The position numbers and the translations under genes were made by a program. This document shows, one piece after another, positions 42,872 to 50,135 of a DNA stretch of 64,000 bases (within the stretch, counting starts at the first letter, position 1; each line of letters begins with the position of its first letter). The DNA is taken from positions 124,001 to 188,000 of the forward strand of contig OZ251484.1 in the NCBI GenBank assembly GCA_965242665.1. Direction: 5' to 3'. Below the pieces are notes generated by a model. The model was not told where the DNA came from. It saw only the letters and a program-made list of their open reading frames with translations, and made no database searches. The stretch is from VXLM01 sp965242665 (GTDB taxonomy: Bacteria > Chloroflexota > Dehalococcoidia > Lucifugimonadales > VXLM01).

Positions 42872-44230
42872 TTGTTGAGAGTGTCCTCTGCTCGCGGCAG
42901 AGAGTCGAGGGCCGCTCTATTCTTGCCGCTGGCGCCGGGTCTCTGTTTCTTGTTGTTGATCCTCGCGGGCACAGCGGTTCTCGTATTGCCAGTCAGCCAT
43001 CGCGGAGGAGGATTCACGCCGTTCTTGGACGCGCTGTTTGCGGCGGCGTCTGCCGCTACCGCCACCGGGTTGACAACTCAGAACGTTCCCGATTTCTGGT
43101 CGACGCCGGGTCAGCTGGCGCTCCTGGCTCTGACATTTACTGGAGGGCTGGGATTCATGGTAATCGCAGTCGCGCTCCTGTTGAATGTGGGGCAGAGGAT
43201 GCCGGCGCGGTCGACCGAGCGGGTCGGCGCAGGCACCTACTTCGGAAGCGTCATGCGCCTCACTGTGCAGGTCGCGCTCGTCGCCGTCGGGATCCAATCA
43301 GTGGGGTTCTTCCTGCTTCTCATCAGGTTCTCTTTCATCTATTCGCCGATCGAGAGTCTCAGGCAGGCGTTCTCCCTAACAATATCCGCCTTCAACAATG
43401 CGGGGTTCATTCCCATACCCGGTACGGAGAATGAGGGGGCCTTTGGTCTGGATTGGGCAACTATGGCAATCGTTGCGGGGTTGGCCGCGTTCGGCGCTAT
43501 CAGCTGCATGGTGATACTGGAGGTCGGACGGGAGAGGCGTTGGGGCGCCTTGTCTCTCAATTCCAAGATCGCGCTTGGCATGACGGGGTTGATCATTCTG
43601 ACTGGGGCCGCGCTTGTGCTCCTGTTCGAGTCTGGAAATCCCTCCACTATCGGGGGCCTCGGACTGATGGATAAGCTATCGGTTTCCGCGTTCGAATCGA
43701 TCGGCGGGCGAACCGCAGGGTTCACTGCGGTTAGCTACGCGCATACGGAACAGCACACCAACTTCCTGATGATGGCGCTTATGATGGTGGGCGGGGCGTC
43801 TACATCCGTCGCGGGCGGAATCAAAGTCAACACCGCGGGAATAGTGGTGGTCGCCGTGGCGGCGGCTTTGATCGGCAAGAGGAACACTACGATATTCCAA
43901 CGCGAAATGCCGTTTTCCCAAGTACTGCAGGCGATGACGTTGTGCATCTCCATGATCGTCATTGCCGCCCTCTCGGGAATGCTGCTGACGTTCGCGGAAC
44001 GAGGAGGGGAATTCGCGTTCATCGATACGATGTTCGAGGCGGTTTCGGCCGTGAGCGGATCAGGGCTCAGCTCCGGGTTGTCGTCCGACCTGTCGGGCTG
44101 GGGGAAAATCGTCTTGGTCGTTTCGATGTTCATCGGGCGGGTGTTTCCGCTCTCCATAGTCTTGTTGATGCTAGGAAGCACGAAGCGAGAGACGTATACT
44201 TACGCCACGGAGCGCGTGACGATTGGGTAG
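42872..44230 (+). CDS. TrkH/KtrB-type potassium channel subunit
   Basis: 452-aa membrane protein with the four pseudo-repeats of the K+ transporter superfamily. Each repeat contributes a filter loop with the key glycine: SAATATGLTTQ, SAFNNAGFIP, GGRTAGFTAV and AVSGSGLSSGL. The intramembrane-gate region TSVAGGIKVNTAGI is also typical. Length fits KtrB rather than TrkH (about 480). It imports K+ (or is Na+-coupled) under control of cytoplasmic RCK rings. Three RCK-type genes follow on the same strand, the first at 44358. Start taken at 42872, where the start codon is TTG; a downstream start cannot be excluded. Confidence 0.93.
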   Translation: MLRVSSARGRESRAALFLPLAPGLCFLLLILAGTAVLVLPVSHRGGGFTPFLDALFAAASAATATGLTTQNVPDFWSTPGQLALLALTFTGGLGFMVIAVALLLNVGQRMPARSTERVGAGTYFGSVMRLTVQVALVAVGIQSVGFFLLLIRFSFIYSPIESLRQAFSLTISAFNNAGFIPIPGTENEGAFGLDWATMAIVAGLAAFGAISCMVILEVGRERRWGALSLNSKIALGMTGLIILTGAALVLLFESGNPSTIGGLGLMDKLSVSAFESIGGRTAGFTAVSYAHTEQHTNFLMMALMMVGGASTSVAGGIKVNTAGIVVVAVAAALIGKRNTTIFQREMPFSQVLQAMTLCISMIVIAALSGMLLTFAERGGEFAFIDTMFEAVSAVSGSGLSSGLSSDLSGWGKIVLVVSMFIGRVFPLSIVLLMLGSTKRETYTYATERVTIG

Positions 44231-44357
44231 CGGGGAACATCCAGAGGGAGACTCGAATAGGATGGTTGCATCTGCGACCAATCCGTTATAATCCATAGAG
44301 GCTGGCCCATGGGTCACTCCAGGACAGGCCAGACTTCATTCGGGCTTCGTGAAGGCT

Positions 44358-45017
44358 ATGAAACAGCAAATTGTCGTCATCGGTCTCGGAAGATTCGGTT
44401 CGAGCGTGGCTCGTGCTCTGTACAACCTCGGTCACGACGTCTTGGCGATCGATGACAATGAAGAGCGCGTCCAAAGCATGATGGGGCAGGTGACGTTCCC
44501 CGTCACTGGGGACTCGACCAACGAAAACGTCCTGAGGGAACTGGGCATACCCGATTACGAAGTCGCGGTGGTCGCCATCGGGTCGGACATCGTGGCGAGC
44601 GTACTCTCGACGGTTATCCTGAAGAACATGAAGGTCCCGCAAGTCATAGCGCGCGCGCATGACGAACTGCACGGCAACGCCTTGGAACAAATTGGGGCGG
44701 ACAGGATCATCCACGCCGAGTCGGAAATGGGAGTACGACTGGCGCATAACATGTTCAACCCAAGCGTCCAAGAATACCTGGAGTTGTCCCAGAACTACGG
44801 ATTCAGCCGCATCAGGGCCTCTCAAGAATTCGACGGCAAGACAATTGGCGAGGCCGGTCTATCCGGACCTAGGGATAGGTACGGTCTGGCAGTGATAGCG
44901 ATCAAGCGCGGCCGGGACATTTCGCTGAATCCGGATCCGAACGACCGGATTCAAGCAGGAGACGTGATGATACTCGCCGGACACGATCACCTGCTCGATC
45001 GACTGCCTACCTACTGA
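44358..45017 (+). CDS. KtrA/TrkA-type RCK regulatory subunit (canonical)
   Basis: 219 aa from ATG 44358; the GTG at 44349 adds three residues. The nucleotide-binding loop is intact: VVIGLGRFGSSVARAL (G-x-G-x-x-G), with the acidic strand end LAIDDNEERV. The RCK_N domain covers about 1-120, and a TrkA_C domain closes with DRIQAGDVMILAGHDHLLDRL. It forms octameric rings gating the TrkH/KtrB channel in response to ATP/ADP or NADH. A TATAAT at 44287-44292 suggests its own promoter although it directly follows the channel gene. Confidence 0.93.
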   Translation: MKQQIVVIGLGRFGSSVARALYNLGHDVLAIDDNEERVQSMMGQVTFPVTGDSTNENVLRELGIPDYEVAVVAIGSDIVASVLSTVILKNMKVPQVIARAHDELHGNALEQIGADRIIHAESEMGVRLAHNMFNPSVQEYLELSQNYGFSRIRASQEFDGKTIGEAGLSGPRDRYGLAVIAIKRGRDISLNPDPNDRIQAGDVMILAGHDHLLDRLPTY

Positions 45018-45093
45018 ACCTACTCATGATCGAGGGAGTGGGCGGCATTGGCATGAACCACGCAGTGATGCGAGATACCGCTCAAACTGTCCA

Positions 45094-45594
45094 GTGTTGA
45101 ATTTGAAGAAGCCGGCAGGACTCAAGATCGAGTCGGCGATGGTCGCAGTCTCCGGACACTCTACAGACGAGAGTGCGGTGCGCTTCGCAGCCCAGCTTAC
45201 GGATCCGCGCCGGGGCAAACTCTATATCGTGCACGTAATTGAGATGGAGAGAAGCCGGCCGGTAGACTCGGACGTGCCGGCCTATACGACTCGGGCAGAC
45301 GACCTATTGGATACGATGGAGCGGACGGCGAGGCCGTTCAAGCGCGAGGTTCACTCGGAGCTGCTTCAAGCGCGCAGAGCAGGGCACGCAATCGTTCACG
45401 AGGCCGTCGAGAGGGGGGTGGATATGGTGGTAATTGGGATGCCGTACAAGACCAAGCACGGCAGGTTCACCCTTGGGGACGCCGCGCCCTACGTGCTCGA
45501 ACACGCGCCGTGCAGCGTCGTACTGTGGAGAGGCGGGATGCCAGACGAAACGAACAACCGCGAGGCGGCCGCAGAACAAGTGGACGAACGTTAA
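45094..45594 (+). CDS. Universal stress protein (UspA fold)
   Basis: 166 aa from GTG 45094. UspA pattern: first strand SAMVAVSGHSTDESAVRFAAQL, LYIVHVIEMER, and the C-terminal nucleotide loop VIGMPYKTKHGRFTLGDAAPYVLEHAPCSVVLWRG. The loop is close to the G-x2-G-x9-G(S/T) ATP-binding form but lacks the second glycine, so ATP binding is uncertain. UspA proteins often accompany K+ and cation transporters; its place between RCK genes suggests a sensor of energy or osmotic state for this cluster. Confidence 0.85.
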   Translation: MLNLKKPAGLKIESAMVAVSGHSTDESAVRFAAQLTDPRRGKLYIVHVIEMERSRPVDSDVPAYTTRADDLLDTMERTARPFKREVHSELLQARRAGHAIVHEAVERGVDMVVIGMPYKTKHGRFTLGDAAPYVLEHAPCSVVLWRGGMPDETNNREAAAEQVDER

Positions 45595-45601
45595 GCCGAA
45601 C

Positions 45602-46045
45602 ATGGTGCAGAGCGACAGGCCAATACTCGGACCGAGGTATGTCCTGATCGTGGGGTGCAGCGATCTCGGCGCTTCCGCGGCAAGCGCACTCGCAGAGCAG
45701 GGGAACAAAGTACACGTGCTGGATGAGAATCTCAGTTCGTTCGAGCGCATCCCCTACGAGCTTCGGGAAGCGCAGCGCGTAGAGACTACGCTTGGAGACG
45801 GCGCGGCCCCCGATGATCTGATGAAGGCGCGAATTCAAGAGGTGGACGTCTTCATGTCTCTGACGAATCGAGACACGACCAACATCCTGGCCGCGCAGAT
45901 CGCAAAGCGCGGATACAACGTGGACGTCGTCGTCTGCCGCGTGGATAATCCTGACTTGCAAGCCATGTGTCAGGAAACGGGATTGATTGCAATCGGCGCG
46001 ACATCCCTGCTAGTAGATCATGCAGTCAGAGCAGCGAGTGCGTAG
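45602..46045 (+). CDS. Single RCK/TrkA-N domain protein, degenerate nucleotide loop
   Basis: 147 aa from ATG 45602, seven bp after the Usp stop. Only the TrkA-N Rossmann domain is present: VLIVGCSDLGASAASALAEQG, VHVLDENLSSFERI, DVFMSLTNRDTTNILAAQIAK and a final VDHAVRA. The loop reads G-C-S-D-L-G, so the second glycine of GxGxxG is missing. There is no TrkA_C domain. It sits 15 bp before another RCK gene, an arrangement like the paired CeoB/CeoC Trk proteins of actinobacteria. Probably a structural partner in a hetero-ring. Confidence 0.82.
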   Translation: MVQSDRPILGPRYVLIVGCSDLGASAASALAEQGNKVHVLDENLSSFERIPYELREAQRVETTLGDGAAPDDLMKARIQEVDVFMSLTNRDTTNILAAQIAKRGYNVDVVVCRVDNPDLQAMCQETGLIAIGATSLLVDHAVRAASA

Positions 46046-46060
46046 CGAAGGGGCAACAAG

Positions 46061-46738
46061 ATGCACGTAGTGGTAATCGGAGCGGACAAATTAGGACTTG
46101 CCGTCGCACGGTGGCTGATTGAAGCAGGCCATGAGATCACCGTCATAGACGCGGACCGCGAGCGCTGCAAGGCGGCGGACGACGCATTCGGAATCGTCGC
46201 TGTCGAGGGCGACTGTGTGAGTTCGACGGTTCTATCAGAGGCCGGGGCCGACCGAGCCGACGCAGTGATAGCCACGGGGGAAGACGACGGCGTGAACCTC
46301 GCCGCGTGCCAGCTCGCCAAACACCGATTCGACGTGCCAAAGAGCATATCCGTCGTCAACCGCTCGGATCACTGGAGTATATTCGACTCGCTCGGCGTCG
46401 ATGTCGTCGTGGACGCTCCCGACCTCATCCTGCACCGAATTCAAGAAGGATTCGGCCACCAAGGCATCGAACGCCTCAAGTCGCTTCCGTCGAACGGGGC
46501 CGATCGTTCGCTGGTGTCGATCAAGGTTCCCAGAACGTACGGATCCGATGGTCGGAGACTCGATACCCTACCCTTCCCTGAAGGAACGCTGCCCACTCTC
46601 ATAATCTCCGGCGACGGAACCCCTCGACTGCCCAGCCCGGATCTCACAATCAGGGCGGGGGATGAGGTCGTGGCAGTCATGACCGCGACCGGGCAAGACG
46701 AATTGCGCGACTCGCTGTCCTCCGACGTGCAAATGTGA
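46061..46738 (+). CDS. TrkA-type RCK protein with C-terminal domain, degenerate loop
   Basis: 225 aa: RCK_N (about 1-125; VVVIGADKLGLAVARWL, VIDADRERCKAA, DAVIATGEDDGVNLAACQLAK) and TrkA_C (about 140-215; VSIKVPRTYGSDGRRL..LTIRAGDEVVAVM). The nucleotide loop is G-A-D-K-L-G and again lacks the central glycine. It ends 6 bp before a strong hairpin, closing the K+ cluster. With the gene just before it and the canonical subunit at 44358 it gives three RCK proteins for one channel. Confidence 0.87.
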   Translation: MHVVVIGADKLGLAVARWLIEAGHEITVIDADRERCKAADDAFGIVAVEGDCVSSTVLSEAGADRADAVIATGEDDGVNLAACQLAKHRFDVPKSISVVNRSDHWSIFDSLGVDVVVDAPDLILHRIQEGFGHQGIERLKSLPSNGADRSLVSIKVPRTYGSDGRRLDTLPFPEGTLPTLIISGDGTPRLPSPDLTIRAGDEVVAVMTATGQDELRDSLSSDVQM

Positions 46739-46744
46739 TCGGAG

Positions 46745-46787
46745 TCGAACGCGGGAGGACTTTGCAGCAGTCCGCTCCCGCGTTCGA
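46745..46787. terminator. Bidirectional hairpin between convergent genes
   Basis: TCGAACGCGGGAG (46745-46757) pairs perfectly with CTCCCGCGTTCGA (46775-46787), with a further GACT/AGTC inside. It lies exactly between the last RCK gene and the convergent YtxH-like gene. There is no long T-tract, but position and stability favour termination in both directions. Confidence 0.75.
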
Positions 46788-46805
46788 TCGTGCAGTATCT
46801 TGCGA

Positions 46806-47153
46806 CTAGGTCGCGGCTGCGTTCTTCGTCTCCGCGGCGGGCTCGGACGATTCCCCACTTGCTTCATCGGCATCGGCAGCTTCCGCCCCTCGTTTCACGC
46901 CGACCGTCTGGCGGACGGCATCGACCGCAGGGGCTGCCTGATCGCGCAACGATTCGATGGTGGGGGTGACTTTGTAGCTAATCTGGGCCGCTACGTCCTC
47001 CGCCCGCTGCCTCAGCGCGTCGCCGTGTGCAACGATCTCTTCCCTCGTTTCTGCGCCGGACTTTGGAGCGAGCAACATCCCCAGGCCCACACCCAGGGCG
47101 CCTCCGAACAAGAATCCCGCAACAAAAGCCATTCCACTGTCGTTGTTAGCCAT
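46806..47153 (-). CDS. YtxH-like small membrane-anchored protein
   Basis: 115 aa. ATG 47153 is preferred to ATG 47162, because AAGGAG stands 10 bp before it but only 1 bp before the other. One N-terminal glycine-rich helix (MAFVAGFLFGGALGVGLGMLLAPKSG) is followed by TREEIVAHGDALRQRAEDVA and an amphipathic tail rich in Ala/Glu. That is the YtxH/DUF3618-like plan of envelope stress proteins. Its partner gene lies 14 bp upstream. Confidence 0.8.
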   Translation of the reverse strand: MANNDSGMAFVAGFLFGGALGVGLGMLLAPKSGAETREEIVAHGDALRQRAEDVAAQISYKVTPTIESLRDQAAPAVDAVRQTVGVKRGAEAADADEASGESSEPAAETKNAAAT

Positions 47154-47167
47154 AGCACGCATTCTCC

Positions 47168-47455
47168 TTATGACGAATTGGTATCACGATTCCGCGCGAA
47201 CAGTCGGCGGATGAATGACAGTATCTTCCCTATTCCCAATATGAAGCCGCCGTCCGATGGCGTCGACTCCGAAAACCTTTCCGATATGGCGTTCGTCACC
47301 TCTCGAGCGCTCTTGAGCGTTCCGTCCACTGATTCGAGCACGCTCGACAGCTTTCGGTAGATGACGTAGAGCGCCACACCCACGAAAAGCAAGATGAAGA
47401 TCAGGAGAACATCGCGGACGATCCCCACAAGCGTGGCTGTGGATTCCAGATTCAC
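47168..47455 (-). CDS. Small single-helix membrane protein (DUF948-like)
   Basis: 95 aa: N-terminal helix VRDVLLIFILLFVGVALYVIYR, then KLSSVLESVDGTLKSAREVTNAISERF, a predicted coiled coil, and a basic end FIRRLFARNRD. DUF948-type proteins pair with YtxH proteins in many Gram-positive genomes, and here the YtxH-like gene follows directly. Function unknown; a role in the envelope stress response is inferred from that pairing. Confidence 0.72.
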   Translation of the reverse strand: MNLESTATLVGIVRDVLLIFILLFVGVALYVIYRKLSSVLESVDGTLKSAREVTNAISERFSESTPSDGGFILGIGKILSFIRRLFARNRDTNSS

Positions 47456-47528
47456 GTCTGCCTCCTCTCTCCAATGCTAGGAAAATAGTAGCATACGTGA
47501 GCGTTGCATGCAACCAATTGGGAAGACG

Positions 47529-47560
47529 GGGTTCCGTTTGGTCTATTGGCATGACGGCTA
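47529..47560 (+). repeat. GGTTCCGTTTG...GGCATGACGG element, copy a
   Basis: GGGTTCCGTTTGGTCTATTGGCATGACGGCTAGG in part. The same blocks recur at 56522-56551 (with ATTTATCGGCATGACGGCT) and, with an indel, at 54153-54183 (GACTTATTGGCATGA). In all three places it stands in a spacer next to other repeats. Confidence 0.6.
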
Positions 47561-47643
47561 GGTGGCGGCCAACTCCGAGCGATGCGATACGTCGAATCCG
47601 TTGCGCCCAGGTCGCAACCCGTGGCGAGGGAAAGGAAAAACGG

Positions 47644-47862
47644 AACGCTGTTGCCTCGCGCGCGTGCGCGCACGAGTTTTCGTGGCATTTTGTCGTATTC
47701 TGTCGCATTCTGTCGAATTTTGTCGGATCCTCCTGACGGCGAGTTTGGCATCGTCTCTTGGGGCGCGCTGCGATTGGGAGTAGAATGACCGGTGAGGGTT
47801 GCGGTCGCGTCGCTCCGCGACCGGCAGTTTGCATATCTCGCACATTGCGGCTGTCTCCTCGG
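47644..47862 (+). repeat. Intergenic repeat cassette, copy A
   Basis: About 219 bp in fixed order: TTGCCTCGCGCGCGTGCGCG (an alternating purine-pyrimidine near-palindrome), four head-to-tail decamers ATTYTGTCGN at 47687-47726, TCCTCCTGACGGCGAGTTTGG, GGGGCGCGCTGCGATTGGGAG and CTCGCACATTGCGGCTGTCTCC. Repeats 297 bp later. It codes for nothing convincing; all three minus frames are open simply because stops are rare here. Confidence 0.85.
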
Positions 47863-47893
47863 GTCGATGAGCCCAAACCGCTCCACCCGCACG

Positions 47894-47935
47894 TTGCATG
47901 TCTCGCACATTGCGGCTGTCTCCTCGGAGTATGGA
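47894..47935 (+). repeat. Extra copy of the cassette's terminal module
   Basis: TTGCATGTCTCGCACATTG and CGGCTGTCTCCTCGGAGTATGG repeat the end of the cassette without the rest. With 47828-47862 and 48124-48167 this module occurs three times in 340 bp, so it can move or duplicate separately from the decamer part. Confidence 0.8.
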
Positions 47936-47940
47936 AACAG

Positions 47941-48160
47941 AACGCCGTTGCCTCGCGCGCGTGCGCGCACGAGTTTTTGTAGCATTTTGTCGTGTTCTGT
48001 TGCATTCTGTCGAATTCTGTCGGATCCTCCTGACGGCGAGTTTGGCATCGTCTCCTGGGGCGCGCTGCGATTGGGAGTGGAATGAGGGGTGACGGTTCGG
48101 GGCGCGGAGCGACTCGACCGGCAGTTTGCATGTCTCGCACATTGCGGCTGTCTCCTCGGA
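47941..48160 (+). repeat. Intergenic repeat cassette, copy B
   Basis: Same order of modules as copy A with scattered substitutions. The decamers are at 47984-48023 (ATTTTGTCGT, GTTCTGTTGC, ATTCTGTCGA, ATTCTGTCGG). A further fragment, ACGAGTTCTGTTCTGTCAAAT near 48200-48220, looks like a third decayed start of the unit. Confidence 0.85.
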
Positions 48161-48407
48161 GTATGGTTTCGCGGAGTCGTCATAGTCCCAGAGTAGCACA
48201 CGAGTTCTGTTCTGTCAAATGCGAATCGGTTGGTTCGATGCGTCTGGGAACGATCCAAAATTCTCCGGCCCCGGATTGCGGCCGGATCCTCGCCCTTCGG
48301 GGCAAAGACGAACCTAGACAATGAGCGTATGGAGGGGGTACCATTCACTCGGAGCGAGATAGCGCGTAGACGCAAACGATGAGACGAGGGCAGGTGGTTA
48401 CTCCACG

Positions 48408-48971
48408 ATGAATATGATCTCTCCAAAATTCAAGGGGAGGAGGTTGACAGTGCGCGGCATCGTGCTGGAAGGCCGCCTGATCGACAGAAAAATCCGCCGC
48501 AAATGGAGGAACTATCTGTTCCAATGCGGAATCGCCACTCTTGCCCTCATGGCGATACTCACGGTGGTAGACGTAGTGCTCCAGGCCGCCATCGTCGTCG
48601 CGATCGCATCAACCGCGTTCATCATCTTCGTAATGCCGCATAGCTCAGCATCGAACCCTCGCCGGGTAGTGGGTGGACACGTCGTTGGAGTGATCGTCGG
48701 CGGGGTCTCCATGTTGTTCTTGACGCTACAGACTGGCGATCCATCCACCCAATCCCTTATCTTTCTCGATGGCATCGCGGCGGCAGCGGTAGGCGTGAGC
48801 ATCTTCATCATGGTCGTGACGGATACCGAGCATCCCCCCGCAGCGGGAACCGCGCTCGGTTTGGTTATTGGAGAAGGAACGGGCGGGACCATCCTGGTCG
48901 TACTCGCTGGATCTGCCATATTGTCCATGGTACATATGATCCTCCGGCCCCGACTAATAAATCTCCTCTGA
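48408..48971 (+). CDS. HPP-family membrane protein
   Basis: 187 aa. A basic N-terminal 35 residues precede four to five helices (FQCGIATLALMAILTVVDVVL, AAIVVAIASTAFIIFVM, GGHVVGVIVGGVSMLFLTL, AAAVGVSIFIMVVTDTEHPPAAGTALG, TILVVLAGSAILSMVHMIL). The motif TEHPPAAGTALG contains the His-Pro-Pro that names the family. Some members are nitrite transporters in cyanobacteria and plastids; substrate here unknown. The usual C-terminal CBS domains are absent. It starts the plus-strand block that leads into the ubi-type genes. Confidence 0.85.
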   Translation: MNMISPKFKGRRLTVRGIVLEGRLIDRKIRRKWRNYLFQCGIATLALMAILTVVDVVLQAAIVVAIASTAFIIFVMPHSSASNPRRVVGGHVVGVIVGGVSMLFLTLQTGDPSTQSLIFLDGIAAAAVGVSIFIMVVTDTEHPPAAGTALGLVIGEGTGGTILVVLAGSAILSMVHMILRPRLINLL

Positions 48972-48984
48972 AAACCAGACGCCT

Positions 48985-50127
48985 ATGGATGCCGAGATAC
49001 ACGATGCGATCCGACGGATCCACGCCAGCCCGGCCAAGATAGTCCTGGTCGCCTCCGGCGGAGGCATACGGTCGATGATGTGGCTTCTGGCGACTCCCGG
49101 CGCGTCGCAGACGGTCTTGGAAGCGTTGGTACCCTACTCGAGTCAAGCGTTGGCAGACTTCCTCGGAGAGCGGCCAAAGCGGGTAGTAACAGCCAAGACG
49201 GCAGAATCAATGGCATCCCACGCATTCGAGCGTGCGAGATTCCTCTCCGACTCCCAGATCGGTCTCATAGGAGTCGGATGCACAGCCGCCCTCGCCACCG
49301 ATCGACCAAAGCGCGGCGACCATCGCGTTCATGTCTCCTGCCGAATGCAGGAGAGCCTTGTCACTTACAGCCTGAAGCTCGTAAAGGGCCACAGAGACCG
49401 CAACGGCGAGGACACCGCCGCAAGTCTGCTGACCCTCCGCGCCCTCGCGGACGCTGCGGACGTTGGCCGCGGAGTTTCTCTGCCCCTGACTCCTCCGGAG
49501 CACGTTCACATCACCGGTTCCGGTGATCCGATCATCCTATTGCTGGCTGGCGCCATCGACAGCGTCTTCATCGAGGCAGACGGCGCCGTCCAAAGCAATG
49601 GAAGACCGCGCGGCGCAGTATTGTCCGGCTCCTTCGACCCGCTCCACACCGCCCACCGCGAGTTGGCAGCCGCGGCGTCGGAGATGCTAATGAAGCCAGT
49701 CGCGTTCGAAATGTCCATCGTCAACGTCGACAAACCACCCTTGAGCGCAGCCATCGCACGCCAAAGGCTCGCCCAATTCGCAGGAGAATACGACGTCGTC
49801 CTAACAAAGGCCCCAACGTTCTCCGAGAAGGCGCGGATACTGCCCGACACAACCTTCGTAATCGGGTACGATACTGCGAAGAGACTGATCGACTCAAGAT
49901 ACTATGAGGATGACGAACGTATGATGACGGATGCGCTGATCGAAATCCGTCGGCGCGGCGGTCGGTTCCTCGTAGCGGGGCGGCGAGAAGGCGGGGCCTT
50001 CCGCACGCTCGACGACATCCGGATGCCGAGCGAACTCCAAGACATGTTCCGCGCAATACCCGAGAGCAGATTCCGGCGAGACCTCTCGTCAACCGAACTG
50101 CGCTCCGCACACCGGGAAGCGAGGTAA
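48985..50127 (+). CDS. CinA-like domain fused to NadD-type nucleotidyltransferase domain
   Basis: 380 aa. Residues about 1-195 resemble the CinA/PncC amidohydrolase fold (KIVLVASGGGIRSMMWLLATPGASQTVLEALVPYSSQAL, QIGLIGVGCTAALATDRPKRGDHRVHV, RNGEDTAASLLTLRALAD). Residues about 205-380 form a cytidylyltransferase-like domain with the nucleotide motif GSFDPLHTAHREL and later FVIGYDTAKRLID and FRRDLSSTELR, as in NadD (normally ISSTxIR). The fusion joins nicotinamide-nucleotide deamidation-type and adenylylation-type activities, so a role in NAD salvage is a reasonable inference. Similar fusions exist in plants. It is followed after 8 bp by the ubiD-like gene. Confidence 0.75.
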   Translation: MDAEIHDAIRRIHASPAKIVLVASGGGIRSMMWLLATPGASQTVLEALVPYSSQALADFLGERPKRVVTAKTAESMASHAFERARFLSDSQIGLIGVGCTAALATDRPKRGDHRVHVSCRMQESLVTYSLKLVKGHRDRNGEDTAASLLTLRALADAADVGRGVSLPLTPPEHVHITGSGDPIILLLAGAIDSVFIEADGAVQSNGRPRGAVLSGSFDPLHTAHRELAAAASEMLMKPVAFEMSIVNVDKPPLSAAIARQRLAQFAGEYDVVLTKAPTFSEKARILPDTTFVIGYDTAKRLIDSRYYEDDERMMTDALIEIRRRGGRFLVAGRREGGAFRTLDDIRMPSELQDMFRAIPESRFRRDLSSTELRSAHREAR

Positions 50128-50135
50128 CCGAGAAG

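Noticed and set aside
47184..48426. Three overlapping minus-strand open frames (213-324 aa) through the repeat cassette
   Set aside because: All three frames are open over the same DNA, the amino-acid repeats follow the DNA repeats, and none has a ribosome site. The openness is due to few stops, not coding.
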